A DNA stretch of 64,000 bases. Origin: Glycomyces amatae. GTDB taxonomy: Bacteria > Actinomycetota > Actinomycetes > Mycobacteriales > Micromonosporaceae. The stretch spans positions 537,891-601,890 of the forward strand of contig NZ_JAJLQZ010000001.1 of the NCBI RefSeq assembly GCF_020991375.1. The letters run 5' to 3'. How positions within the stretch are numbered: position 1 is the first letter of the stretch; each line of letters opens with the position of its first letter. The notes beneath the pieces are model-generated. The model ran no database searches, was not told the DNA's origin, and was given only the letters and a program-made list of their open reading frames with translations. Positions 1-8,790 of this stretch are shown piece by piece. A program made the translations under genes and the position numbers.

Positions 1-854
<854 letters not shown>

Positions 855-858
<4 letters not shown>

Positions 859-1958
859 GCGGGCCCGTGGAGCGCGCCGCGCCGCACGTCCCCGTCCAAC
901 GCACGGAGGAGCCTGACTTGAGCACGGAGGAGCCCGATGTGGACACGGGGGAGGACGGCGTGAGCGCCGACGCGGCGACGCCCGGCGCGCCCCTGCTGGA
1001 GGTGGAGGACCTCGAGGTCCACTTCCCGATCCGGCGCGGCGTCGTCGTCGAGCGCACGGTCGGGCACGTCCGCGCGGTCGACGGCGTCGGCCTGAGCATC
1101 GAGGCGGGCGGCACCTACGGCATGGTGGGCGAGTCCGGTTGCGGCAAGACCACGTTCGGCCGGGCCGTGCTGCGCATCGAGCAGCCCACCGGCGGCCGGG
1201 TCCGCCTCGGCGGCGAGGACGTCACCGCGCTGAAGGGCGAGCGCCTGCGCCGCTTCCGCTCCAAGATGCAGATGGTGTTCCAGGACCCGCTCGGTTCGCT
1301 CAACCCGAGGCACAACGTGGACATGCTCCTGTCGGAGCCGCTGAAGGTCCACGGGATCGGCTCGAAGGAGGAGCGGCGCAAGCTCGCCGTCGAGACCCTG
1401 GACGCGGTCGGCCTGCCGAAGTCGGTGCTGGAGCGGTACCCGCACGAGTTCTCCGGCGGCCAGCGCCAGCGCCTCGGCATCGCGCGGGCGCTGATGCTGC
1501 GCCCGGACCTGATCGTCTGCGACGAGCCGGTGAGCGCCCTGGACGTGTCGATCCAGGCGCAGGTGATGAACCTGCTCGACGAGCTCCAGGGCGAGTTCGG
1601 GCTGACGTACCTGGTGATCGCCCACGACCTGGCGGTGGTGCGCCACCTGTCGGACCGGGTGGGGGTCATGTACCTGGGCAAGCTCGTGGAGGAGGCCGAC
1701 TCCGAGTCGATCTACGAGCACCCGCGGCACCCGTACACGAAGGCGCTGCTCTCCGCCGTGCCGCAGCCGGACCCGGAGATCGAGGCGAACCGGGAGCGGA
1801 TCATCCTCAAGGGCGACCTGCCGTCCCCGGCGAACCCGCCGAGCGGCTGCCGCTTCCGGACCCGCTGCCCGTGGGCCGAGGACGTCTGCGCCGAGGTCGA
1901 GCCGGAATGGCGCGAGGCCGCGAGCGGCCACAAGGTCGCCTGCCACTTCGACCTCTGA
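855..1958 (+). CDS. Oligopeptide/dipeptide ABC transporter ATPase (DppF/OppF type)
   Basis: Partner ATPase of the preceding gene, 367 aa from the ATG in the ATGA overlap. It has Walker A GESGCGKTT, Q-loop FQDPLGSLNP, signature FSGGQRQR, Walker B IVCDEPVSALDV, H-loop IAHDLAVV and a C-terminal Cys-rich CRFRTRCPWAEDVC tail. The first 55 residues are an acidic, non-conserved extension with a threefold 7-residue repeat (TEEPDLS/TEEPDVD/TGEDG), encoded by a 21-bp tandem repeat at about 901-963. Starts further in (TTG 919, GTG 961) would remove it and are possible. Typical DppF proteins are 320-340 aa, so the extension is unusual. It is the last gene of the importer operon; a strong terminator follows. 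Confidence 0.93.
901..963 (+). repeat. 21-bp tandem repeat, 3 units, inside the 5' end of the ATPase gene
   Basis: Units begin at 901, 922 and about 943. The first two differ at only a few bases and share GCACGGAGGAGCC; the third is degenerate. The length keeps the frame, so the repeat encodes the acidic TEEPD-type repeats upstream of the ABC domain. Confidence 0.7.
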
Positions 1959-1976
1959 GACCCGCCTGGGGACAAG

Positions 1977-2018
1977 GCGAAAGCGGCCGGGAAGGCGTTC
2001 CTTCCCGGCCGCTTTCGC
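1977..2018. terminator. Bidirectional intrinsic-type terminator
   Basis: Perfect 19-bp stem (1977-1995 with 2000-2018) around a CGTT loop. It lies between the converging ABC importer operon and the acyltransferase gene and would serve both strands. As is usual in this GC-rich DNA, no long T-run follows. Confidence 0.85.
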
Positions 2019-2022
2019 GTCG

Positions 2023-3144
2023 CTATCTCGCGGAGTGCGGGTCGGTCTGCTCGGACGGGGCCGGCGCCGCGGCCTTCGCGGCCGAGGGCGCGCCCTTGAG
2101 CCCGAACATCCACCGGGTGGGTCCGGTCCTGCGGACGATCTCATAGGCCCCGAAGCTCAGCCCGAGCGTGGCGACGGCGATGAGCAGGTACGCGATCGGC
2201 CCGTGGTCGATGACGCGGAGGATGTGGTAGCCGACGACGATCAGGGCGGTCTGGTGCACGATGTAGACGGGGAAGGCCGCCGGGTTGAAGTAGGCGTTGA
2301 ACTTCGAGCGGCGGTTCAGGTAGCGCTTGCCGTACCCGAGCATCACCAGCAGCAGCGCCCACGTGGCGGCGGTGCGCCATGCGGTCGCGACGGGCCCCGA
2401 CTGCGGGCCGAAGACCGTGTACTCGAAGACGACGCCCGCGGCACCGACCAGCGCGACGGCCAGATAGCGCCGCCGGTAGCGCTCGAGCCGGTCCAGGGCG
2501 TCGTCGTCGGACGCCAGCAGGAAGCCGAGCAGGACGCAGGCGGCGTACACGAAGATGTTCTTGCCGCTGATGTCGGGCAGCATCGCGAGGGCGGCCAGTC
2601 CGAGGGCCGGGACGACGACCAGTCCCGCGCCGCGCAGCGGTCGCGGCAGCCGGTCGCGGTGCCCCAGCCGCGTCATCAGCGGCAGCAGCGCGAGCGAGAT
2701 GACGAACAGGAACGCGATGAACCACAGGTGCGCCGGTGAGATGCCCCCGGCGTACTCGGACCAGTCGGAGAAGTCGGTGAAGTACTTCACGAGGAACTCC
2801 AGGTAGTTCTCCTGGTAGCCGAGGTGGAACCGCATCGCGTAGAACGCCTGGGGCGGGACGATGATCAGGCAGCCGAACAGGAACGGCACCAGCAGCCGGG
2901 AGAAGCGCTCGCGCGCGTACTGGTTCGCCGTGCGCTTGCGGAGGGCGTAGCGGCTCGAGACGCCCGAGAGCAGGAACAGCAGCGGCATGAACCAGTACGC
3001 GGAGCCGATGACGACGTCGGCGACGACGTTGGGCTCGCCCTTGATGTAGAAGGTGTTGAAGCCGTCGAAGACGCGGGCGGTGTGGTAGGGGATCAGGAAG
3101 AGGATCGCGAGGTTGCGGAGCCAGTCGATGTAGTCCTTGCGCAT
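2023..3144 (-). CDS. Acyltransferase 3 family membrane protein
   Basis: Integral membrane O-acyltransferase-like protein (acyltransferase 3 family), 373 aa. The N-terminus MRKDYIDWLRNLAILFLIPYHTARVFDGF shows the family landmark, a helix ending in the conserved His (here H21) that is expected to take part in acyl transfer. About ten hydrophobic segments follow, and the tail is Ala/Pro-rich and cytoplasmic. The start at 3144 is chosen because AAAGGCG sits about 8 nt upstream and homologues begin at this point; the open frame upstream consists of an 18-bp repeat. Monocistronic; acyl donor and acceptor are unknown. Confidence 0.85.
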   Translation of the reverse strand: MRKDYIDWLRNLAILFLIPYHTARVFDGFNTFYIKGEPNVVADVVIGSAYWFMPLLFLLSGVSSRYALRKRTANQYARERFSRLLVPFLFGCLIIVPPQAFYAMRFHLGYQENYLEFLVKYFTDFSDWSEYAGGISPAHLWFIAFLFVISLALLPLMTRLGHRDRLPRPLRGAGLVVVPALGLAALAMLPDISGKNIFVYAACVLLGFLLASDDDALDRLERYRRRYLAVALVGAAGVVFEYTVFGPQSGPVATAWRTAATWALLLVMLGYGKRYLNRRSKFNAYFNPAAFPVYIVHQTALIVVGYHILRVIDHGPIAYLLIAVATLGLSFGAYEIVRRTGPTRWMFGLKGAPSAAKAAAPAPSEQTDPHSAR

Positions 3145-3196
3145 GGTGGAGCGCCTTTCGAGTGCATGGCGGGGGCGGCGGCCGTCGTCGGCAGCC

Positions 3197-3250
3197 GTGA
3201 AGTAGGAGGGCGCGGTGAAGTGGGAGGGCACTGTGGAGCGGGAGGGCGCG
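3197..3250. repeat. 18-bp tandem repeat, 3 units, in the acyltransferase leader
   Basis: Units 3197-3214, 3215-3232 and 3233-3250 share the core GTGRAGYRGGAGGGCRCK. They occupy the leader between the acyltransferase start and the 3' end of the lipoprotein gene. Translation across them would add low-complexity residues only. Confidence 0.75.
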
Positions 3251-3303
3251 GTGGGGCGGCGGCCGAGCGGCTCGCGCCGCAGGGCCGTTCCAGCAGAGGG
3301 TGG

Positions 3304-4035
3304 TCAGGCGTTGCGCAGTGCGATCGCGCCGTTCTCGGTGGTGACCTCGATGTGGTGGGGGCTGGCGTCGTCCTCGGTGAGCTCGTTGTCGATCGAGCCG
3401 TTGTCGGTGGCCGCGGTGACCCGGTACCCGGCCGCGGGGGCGGTGACGGTGACCGCGCCGTTCTCGGTGGTGACGCTGACCAGGTCGGGGATGTCGCTGA
3501 AGGCCAGGTCGACCGCGCCGCTGGAGGCGGCGGCCGCGACGTTCTTCGAGGAGGCGTCGTCGACGGTGATGGAGCCGTTGTCGGTGCGCAGGTCGAGCGG
3601 GCCCGCGGCGTCCTCGACCGTGATCGCGCCGTTGTCGGTGCCGATGCTCGTGGCGGCGGTGAGCGCGACGGCGGTGACCGATCCGCTGTCGCCCTCGACG
3701 GTCACCGGGCTCCCCGCCGGGACGGTGACCTCGTAGGCGATCGTGCAGTCGCCGAACAGGCCGGAGTCGCAGCCCGCGGTCAGGTCGAGGGTGCCGCCGT
3801 CGAGTGCCGGGTCGGCCTCGGCCTCGCGGCCGGAGGTGACATGGCGGGTGACGGTGATCGCGTCGCCGGACCCGGTCTCGCGGATCTCGAGGTCGGCGCC
3901 CGCGAGCTCGATGGTCAGGTCGCCGCTGAACGAGCCGAGGTCCCAAGTGGTCGCATCGGTCTCGCTCGAGCATCCGCTGAGCGCCGCGGCCAGGACGAGT
4001 CCCATTGCCGCCGTGATGGGTGCTGCGATCCTCAT
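3304..4035 (-). CDS. Lipoprotein with DUF4097-type beta-strand repeats
   Basis: Predicted exported lipoprotein, 243 aa. Residues 1-22 form a signal peptide with lipobox LSGC. The mature part alternates short strands with repeated TDNGAI/TENGAV/TDNGSI motifs (about ten), the pattern of the DUF4097/adhesin-like beta-solenoid family. Its start overlaps the stop of the upstream TetR gene by 4 bp (ATGA), so the pair forms an operon and the lipoprotein is probably under the TetR's own control. Such proteins are associated with cell-envelope stress responses in Gram-positives; that role is inferred here. Confidence 0.85.
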   Translation of the reverse strand: MRIAAPITAAMGLVLAAALSGCSSETDATTWDLGSFSGDLTIELAGADLEIRETGSGDAITVTRHVTSGREAEADPALDGGTLDLTAGCDSGLFGDCTIAYEVTVPAGSPVTVEGDSGSVTAVALTAATSIGTDNGAITVEDAAGPLDLRTDNGSITVDDASSKNVAAAASSGAVDLAFSDIPDLVSVTTENGAVTVTAPAAGYRVTAATDNGSIDNELTEDDASPHHIEVTTENGAIALRNA

Positions 4036-4670
4036 GGGTTCCCTCCGGGTCGCTCGGCGCCGAGGAGTGCGGTGAGCGTGGCGGCGATGGCCGCCTCGAT
4101 GCGCTCCCCGTCGACTCCCTCGGGGTCGACGGCGTGCTCCATGGCCAGGCCGTTGGTCAGGCAGTGGACGATGAGCCCGACCAGCTCGGGGTCGGCGGCG
4201 GCGGCGCCCAGCCGCTCGGTCACGGCGGCGATCGCCTCGGCGGCGATCTGCCGCTGGGACCGGCGCAGCGGGGCGAGGACGGCCCGCACCTGCTCGTCGC
4301 GTCGGGCCCGCGAGGCGAACTCGAGGCCGAGCTGGCCGCGTTCGGTGTCGCCGGTGATCTCGCCCGCGACGAGCCTGGCCGCACCGGCGGCGGCGTCCTC
4401 GATGCCGTCGACCTCGGTGAGGCGCTCCATGACCGCGCCGAGCTCGGCGTCGGAGCGGTCCGCCAGGACGGCGCCGAAGAGCTCCTGTTTGGACTTGAAG
4501 TTGGAGTAGACGGCGCCCTTGGTGAACCCGGCGCGGGCGGCGATGTCCTCCAGGCGGCTCTCGGCGTAGCCGCGCTCGGCGAACTCCTGTGCGGCGGCCT
4601 CGATGAGCCGCCGCTGCACCTCGGCGCGCGGTGTCCGCCGGGAGACGGCGGGTGGGGGAGGTTCGGTCAT
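4032..4670 (-). CDS. TetR family transcriptional regulator
   Basis: 212 aa. The N-terminal helix-turn-helix lies at about residues 15-60 (RLIEAAAQEFAERGYAESRLEDIAARAGFTKGAVYSNFKSKQELF), followed by an all-helical ligand domain with no recognisable specificity. It is the first gene of an operon with the DUF4097 lipoprotein. A -10-like TATGGT (4682-4677) ends 6 nt before the ATG, so translation is probably leaderless. A compound palindrome just upstream is the likely auto-operator. Confidence 0.9.
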   Translation of the reverse strand: MTEPPPPAVSRRTPRAEVQRRLIEAAAQEFAERGYAESRLEDIAARAGFTKGAVYSNFKSKQELFGAVLADRSDAELGAVMERLTEVDGIEDAAAGAARLVAGEITGDTERGQLGLEFASRARRDEQVRAVLAPLRRSQRQIAAEAIAAVTERLGAAAADPELVGLIVHCLTNGLAMEHAVDPEGVDGERIEAAIAATLTALLGAERPGGNP

Positions 4671-4692
4671 GACCGAACCATAGCATACTCAC

Positions 4693-4720
4693 GGGTATTC
4701 AATACCCATTGGTATTGAAT
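4693..4720 (-). promoter_or_regulatory. Probable TetR auto-operator overlapping the -35 region
   Basis: Two nested palindromes share one half-site. GGGTATT-C-AATACCC is a perfect 15-bp palindrome (4693-4707), and ATTCAATACC (4697-4706) pairs with GGTATTGAAT (4711-4720) across 4 bp. The three AATACC/GGTATT half-sites would allow two overlapping dimers, typical of TetR regulators binding cooperatively. The block lies 10-40 bp upstream of the -10 (4682-4677). Confidence 0.75.
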
Positions 4721-4855
4721 TTGCGGCGACCTGTCCTGAACGGGGCTCCGGGTAGCGGGATCGGACGGCGAGGTCCGCGACGCGGCGTGCGGGAGGTTCC
4801 GGACCGGCTCCAGGGGCGCTGCCGCCTCACCCGCGGCTTCCGCGCCGGGCGCGGG

Positions 4856-5251
4856 CTACTCGGTGCCGGCGGGGACGGCGCGGGTGAGCATGTGCGCCGA
4901 GCGCATCCGCCCGTCGGGGGCGAACGCGCCGAAGAAGTAGACCTCGATGGCGAGGTCCTTGCCGCGCTGGGCGGCGTGCAGGGTGTAGCGCGCGGCGAGC
5001 CGGTCGCCGTCGGCGGCGGCCTCGTGGACCTCCATCCGGCTGCTGGGGCGGTTCTTGCGGACCGGCCGGATGTGGTCGATGAGTTTGTCCCGGTCGATGC
5101 GGTTCCCGTCGGCGACCTGGACGATGTCGGGGGTGTGGTAGCGGTCGACGATCAGTGCCGCCGCCTCGTCGCCGTCGAGGATGTCGCGGTTGAAGGCGGT
5201 GTAGAAGTCGGCGATGAACTGCGCAGGGTCGGTGCGGTCGAGCGGCGGCAT
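4856..5251 (-). CDS. SnoaL/NTF2-like fold protein
   Basis: 131 aa, the usual size for a single cone-shaped NTF2-like domain. Recognisable pattern: N-terminal helix (FIADFYTAFNRDILDGDEAAALIVDRYHTPDIVQVADGNRIDRDKLIDHIRP) followed by the curved sheet ending in MLTRAV. Such proteins are small-molecule isomerases, hydrolases or ligand carriers; the function here is unknown. The start follows GGGAGC on the minus strand. It is divergent from a TetR gene with repeated operator-like sequences in the 84-bp gap, so TetR-dependent control is likely. Confidence 0.75.
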   Translation of the reverse strand: MPPLDRTDPAQFIADFYTAFNRDILDGDEAAALIVDRYHTPDIVQVADGNRIDRDKLIDHIRPVRKNRPSSRMEVHEAAADGDRLAARYTLHAAQRGKDLAIEVYFFGAFAPDGRMRSAHMLTRAVPAGTE

Positions 5252-5280
5252 GATGCTCCCGTCGGTGGTCCGGTACGATC

Positions 5281-5330
5281 TTTGACAGGATGTAAGATAT
5301 TCATGCCCCATAGATTTGTCAAGGTGTAAG
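5281..5330. promoter_or_regulatory. Divergent promoter with two direct-repeat operator half-sites
   Basis: Two 20-bp direct repeats at 5281-5300 and 5316-5335 match at 16 of 20 positions (core TTTGnCA..nTGTAAGA.AT). For the minus-strand gene, TTGACA (5322-5317) and TATCTT (5299-5294) are separated by exactly 17 bp, a near-consensus promoter. Both boxes are covered by the repeats, and TTGACA/TGTCAA at the two ends also form an inverted pair. Binding by the adjacent TetR is inferred. Confidence 0.7.
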
Positions 5331-5335
5331 AGATA

Positions 5336-5920
5336 GTGACCGCCTCTGCCGACAACCGCCGCGCCGACGCCCGCCGCAGCCGGGCCGCGATCCTCGACGC
5401 CGCGCTCGACGTCCTGGACGCCGATCCCGATGCGGGGCTCGGAACGGTCGCGAAGGCCGCGGGAGTGACCCGCCAGACCGTGTACGCGCACTTCGCCACG
5501 CGCGAGCGGCTGCTGTGGGCGGTCGCCGATCGGATCACCGAGGAGACCCTCGCCGCGATGGACGAGGCCGAACCCGATGCGGGCGCCGCCGCCGACGCCT
5601 TGATCCGCGTACTCGACGCCGCCGCGGCACCGGCGCGGCGCCACCGGGCGCTGACGCGGCTGATCGGCGCGCTCCCGGTCGAACCGGACGCCGACCGTGA
5701 GCGGCATGCGCCCATCGCCGATCGGCTCGCGAGCGTGGTCGAACGCGGTCAGCGTTCCGGGGAGTTCGACACGCGGTTGCGCGCCGACTGGCTGGCCGCC
5801 GCCGCCGTCAGGCTCGCCCATCTCGCAGCGGAGACGCAGGAAGCCGGGCAGACGCCCGCCGCCGTGCAGCAGGCGCTCCGCATGAGCCTGCTGAAGCTTC
5901 TCGCCCCCGCGGCGCCATGA
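5336..5920 (+). CDS. TetR family transcriptional regulator
   Basis: 194 aa from a GTG start. Helix-turn-helix at residues 18-60 (AILDAALDVLDADPDAGLGTVAKAAGVTRQTVYAHFATRERLL). The C-terminal half is Ala-rich and helical without a diagnostic motif. It is divergent from the SnoaL-like gene and probably represses it and itself through the shared repeats. No ribosome binding site is apparent; TGTAAG lies 5 nt upstream of the GTG, so leaderless translation is possible. Confidence 0.88.
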   Translation: MTASADNRRADARRSRAAILDAALDVLDADPDAGLGTVAKAAGVTRQTVYAHFATRERLLWAVADRITEETLAAMDEAEPDAGAAADALIRVLDAAAAPARRHRALTRLIGALPVEPDADRERHAPIADRLASVVERGQRSGEFDTRLRADWLAAAAVRLAHLAAETQEAGQTPAAVQQALRMSLLKLLAPAAP

Positions 5921-5969
5921 ACGGCTCGGCGGCGCCGCCGCCGGGAGCCCCTTCGCGCATCGGTCCCGT

Positions 5970-6431
5970 CTACGCCGGGCCTCGGGCGGGTAGGCCTTCG
6001 AGGCGTCCGCGGTAGGGGTGCGTCCGCTGCCAGTACTCCTCCCACTGGACCAGACTGGCGAGATGGAACGGCAGGTCCGGTCGGTATTCGCGGATCACGT
6101 TCGGGTTCGGGGGGAACGCCAGCAGGAATCGCCAATAGTCCTCCACGGCGCTCTTGACCGCTGTCATCGGACACGAGGTGGGCGGGCCGCCGTCACCGTG
6201 GATCGCGCTGAAAGTGGCCGACTCCCTGTTCATCTGGACGTTGTAGTCATTGCCTTCGTACCCGTCCGACTCGCTGCGCCCGGACAGCGTGTCGTCGACC
6301 GCCCGGAGCGCGTCGAGACAGGAGCCGTAGGCGAAGCCCATGTCGAAGCTCAGCCACAGCCCGAGATCTCCCAGGGTGCGATCGTCCGTCTGGTATTTGA
6401 TCGAACCGCTCTCGTTGCGGTAAAAGCGCAT
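5970..6431 (-). CDS. Orphan immunity-protein paralogue (unknown family)
   Basis: 153 aa from the ATG at 6431 (MRFYRNESG...), chosen because it gives the same length and alignment as the paralogue at 8849-9310. The two share a YWRFLL segment and a C-terminal block RPDLP...QWE..W...HPYRGR.EG.PA.GP, while the middle differs. The paralogue is the last gene of a toxin operon and is therefore its probable immunity protein. This copy has no toxin beside it, as expected of an orphan immunity gene that protects against a related toxin from neighbours. No name can be assigned to the family from sequence alone. Confidence 0.65.
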   Translation of the reverse strand: MRFYRNESGSIKYQTDDRTLGDLGLWLSFDMGFAYGSCLDALRAVDDTLSGRSESDGYEGNDYNVQMNRESATFSAIHGDGGPPTSCPMTAVKSAVEDYWRFLLAFPPNPNVIREYRPDLPFHLASLVQWEEYWQRTHPYRGRLEGLPARGPA

Positions 6432-6769
6432 CTTGGAAGCCCCGGTTTCGAATTCATGGGATGCCGCATGGCTCATGACTGCTCAGAAGGACGGGCCGGA
6501 TATCCATGCGCTGATCGGTGGTCGAGACGTCGGCCGAGGGCCGACGTGTGCGTGAGCGCTTGCGCCGCAGGCAGGACGCTGACGCGATTCTAGACGTTTT
6601 CGGCAAAGGGGTGTGTCGCTGCTTGCCGTTCGCGAATGGACATGCAAGAGTTTCAGCACGCGTGTATCACGCGTCCCAGAGAACAACCGAATAGCAACGC
6701 GGCGGGCCGCCGCATCTCCAACGCCAATCGAAGCCGGCGGCCCGCCCCTAGCCAGAGAGGAAACCTCCC
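6432..6769. other. Intergenic region without a recognised gene
   Basis: This is 338 bp of slightly lower GC than its surroundings. It holds two ACGCGT copies in CACGCGTG-TAT-CACGCGT (6657-6674), an operator-like arrangement, and a ribosome binding site (GAGAGGAAACC) just before 6770. Short open frames here show no conserved features, and no toxin remnant was recognised next to the orphan immunity gene. Confidence 0.5.
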
Positions 6770-7021
6770 ATGGTTGGCTTCAGCCTACGCTATGACCCGG
6801 TCCCCGCCTCGGTCAAAATCGACCTCGAACTCCACAAGCCGTACCGCACCTGGTTCGGTCTGGGACGGCTCCGCTGCGAGTGGTGCCACCACAAGTGGGG
6901 CGCCCACGGCTGCCCGCAGCGCCGCTCGGCGGTCAAGCTCCTCGCCTCCAAGATCAACTCGGAGTCGCTGCGGGACGTGCTGGCGACGCTGATCGGTTTC
7001 TCCTGGGGCGGTGCGGCATGA
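6770..7021 (+). CDS. Small protein with CxxC-HH-C metal-binding-like cluster, unknown
   Basis: 83 aa, first gene of a tight three-gene operon. It contains RLRCEWCHHKWGAHGCPQR (about residues 34-52), a Cys/His cluster that could bind zinc. The N-terminus (YDPVPASVKIDLELHKPYRTWFGLG) and C-terminus (SLRDVLATLIGF) match no family known to me. A good ribosome binding site precedes the ATG, and the stop overlaps the next start (ATGA). Confidence 0.6.
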   Translation: MVGFSLRYDPVPASVKIDLELHKPYRTWFGLGRLRCEWCHHKWGAHGCPQRRSAVKLLASKINSESLRDVLATLIGFSWGGAA

Positions 7022-7395
7022 GCACCCACGACCGCCCGGGCACCACCCCCGAACCCCGTTCTACCGGTGACACCTCCGGGCTCGACGGCCCCGACCAGCG
7101 CCGCGCCCATCCCGCTCCCAACCCTGAGCGGATCGTGCTGGGCCGCTTCAGTCTCGAGCACCGCCGGATCGAGGTCTACCAGCTCGCCGGGCGCTCCACG
7201 ACCTCGGTCCGGTTGCGCCGCATCGCACCCGAACCGGTCGTGGACCTGGGCTACATCAACCGGATCGGCTCCCCGTTCGCCCGCCTCCACCTCTACCGGG
7301 CCGAATGGTCCGCCGCCCTGCGGCGGGCGGCGAGGGACAAGGCGAGTGCGATCTGGCACCACGCCGCCCGCCACGAAGCGGAGGTCGAGGGATGA
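7018..7395 (+). CDS. Unknown protein, second gene of three-gene operon
   Basis: 125 aa. The first 40 residues are Pro/Asp-rich and probably disordered. The rest (RIVLGRFSLEHRRIEVYQLAGRSTTSVRLRRIAPEPVVDLGYINRIGSPFARLHLYRAEWSAALRRAARDK...) looks like a small alpha/beta domain; no family is recognised. Four-base overlaps with both neighbours indicate obligatory co-expression. Confidence 0.6.
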   Translation: MSTHDRPGTTPEPRSTGDTSGLDGPDQRRAHPAPNPERIVLGRFSLEHRRIEVYQLAGRSTTSVRLRRIAPEPVVDLGYINRIGSPFARLHLYRAEWSAALRRAARDKASAIWHHAARHEAEVEG

Positions 7396-7688
7396 GCCTC
7401 CGCTTCATCGACCGCCTCCCGGTCATCGGCACCGCCGAAGTGGCCGAGCGCGAACTGTGCTTCGCGTGGGTGTGGCACCAGCCGTGCCTGCGCCTCACCT
7501 TCACCGACGGCGACCGGCCGCTCCTGGGCCGGGTCACCCACCTCGACGGTCTCCCGCGCCTCGTCCCCGCCGCCGACAACCTCGCCTGGCTCGGCCAGGA
7601 CGACCCCGCCCGCACCCAAGCCGTCCTCGTCCACGCCATCGACCTCTGGCGCAGGAAGGAGCAGATGTTCCGCGACTGTAACGGCTGA
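7392..7688 (+). CDS. Unknown small protein, third gene of three-gene operon
   Basis: 98 aa (MSLRFIDRLPVIGTAEVAERELCFAWVWHQPCLRLTF...). It has several aromatic residues and a C-terminal helix ending RRKEQMFRDCNG; no motif or membrane segment is recognised. The ATGA overlap with the previous gene and the 136-bp gap to the Rpn-like gene suggest the operon ends here. Confidence 0.6.
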   Translation: MSLRFIDRLPVIGTAEVAERELCFAWVWHQPCLRLTFTDGDRPLLGRVTHLDGLPRLVPAADNLAWLGQDDPARTQAVLVHAIDLWRRKEQMFRDCNG

Positions 7689-7824
7689 CCGAGGGCCGCC
7701 TCCCGATGCACACCAACGAAAACCACCACGCTGCGAAGAAACCGGGATCAATGTCGGATGCCCGACAACGGGACTCGCGTGTTGTATGCGGCCGGTGGCA
7801 CGACATCGAACTTAAGGTCACCGC

Positions 7825-8733
7825 ATGGCGAAGATTCCCCATGAAGCACTCCATCACCTCTTCCGCGACGATCCGCATCTGTTCACCCGATCGGTCCGCA
7901 GGCTCTTCGACGAGGAGTTCCCCGACATCAAGGAGGTCGCCGAGATCGTCGTCGACACCACCAGCATCGACGCGGTCGAACGCTACATCGACACCGCGCT
8001 GCGCGTGGTCACCGAGCACGGTGAGGAGTTCCTGCTCATCGAACCCCAGGGCGAGTCGCCCTCGCCGCAGAAGATCCGCTCCTGGGCGTGGTACCTGTCG
8101 TTCCTGGAGAACAAGTACGGCGTCCCGGCGAGTCTGCTCGTCATCACCCCGAAGACCGCGACCGCCCGGGAGTGCAGGGCACGGGCCACCCTGGGCCCGG
8201 CCCGCAGGCCGGTCATGCGCCTGGATCCGCACGTGATCAGCCCCGACAACATGCCGCTGATCACCGACCCGGCCCAGGCGGCCGAGGATGTCGTCTTCTC
8301 GGTGTTCGCGCTGCTCACCCAGCGGCTCAATCCCGATATCCAGCAGGCGATGGCGCCGCTGATGAGCGCGCTGGAGACGCTCGACACCGACACCGCCCGC
8401 TATTACGCCGAGTTCGTCGAGGGCGGACTGGGCGAAGGTTGCCAACGAGAGATCTGGAAGAAGATAATGAAGACCATGACCTACGGATACGTCTCCGAGC
8501 TCAAGCAGGAGTTCCGCGAGGAAGGCCTCGCCGAAGGCCGTGCGGAAGGCCGTGCGGAAGGCCGTGCTGAGGGTGAGATCACGGCGCTCTTGGCGGTGCT
8601 CGCCGCCCGGGGGCTCGAGCCGACCGACGCCCAGCTCGAGCGCATCCGCTCCTGCACCGACCACGAGCGACTGCTCGCATGGACCACACAGGCCGTCACC
8701 GCGACGAGCATGGCCGAGGTCTTCGGCGACTAG
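7825..8733 (+). CDS. Rpn/YhgA-like PD-(D/E)XK nuclease-family protein
   Basis: 302 aa. The N-terminal half (FRDDPHLFTRSVRRLFDEEFPDIKEVAEIVVDTTSIDAVERYIDTALRVV...EEFLLIEPQGESP) has the layout of Rpn-type recombination-promoting nucleases. In that family the acidic residues before a beta-strand plus an E/Q-x-Q/K motif form the PD-(D/E)XK site. Here E-x-Q (LIEPQ) replaces the canonical ExK, as in other actinobacterial members. Near residue 235 lies the typical EGRAEGRAEGRAEG repeat, encoded by a 12-bp tandem repeat. Activity is unproven; many members are of uncertain function. Confidence 0.6.
   Translation: MAKIPHEALHHLFRDDPHLFTRSVRRLFDEEFPDIKEVAEIVVDTTSIDAVERYIDTALRVVTEHGEEFLLIEPQGESPSPQKIRSWAWYLSFLENKYGVPASLLVITPKTATARECRARATLGPARRPVMRLDPHVISPDNMPLITDPAQAAEDVVFSVFALLTQRLNPDIQQAMAPLMSALETLDTDTARYYAEFVEGGLGEGCQREIWKKIMKTMTYGYVSELKQEFREEGLAEGRAEGRAEGRAEGEITALLAVLAARGLEPTDAQLERIRSCTDHERLLAWTTQAVTATSMAEVFGD
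8531..8567 (+). repeat. 12-bp tandem repeat (about 3 units) encoding GRAE repeats
   Basis: Three near-identical copies of GGCCGTGCGGAA in frame within the Rpn-like gene. Similar G-x-A-E repeats occur in many Rpn homologues and are expected to vary in copy number by slippage. Confidence 0.75.
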
Positions 8734-8790
8734 CCGGCCCGCGAGCGACCAGCGGCGGTCGGCCGCCGAGTGACGACACCGCGACCGTTG

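Noticed and set aside
6613..6795. Small gene upstream of the three-gene operon
   Set aside because: No ribosome binding site or conserved features; it runs into the operon's own start in another frame.
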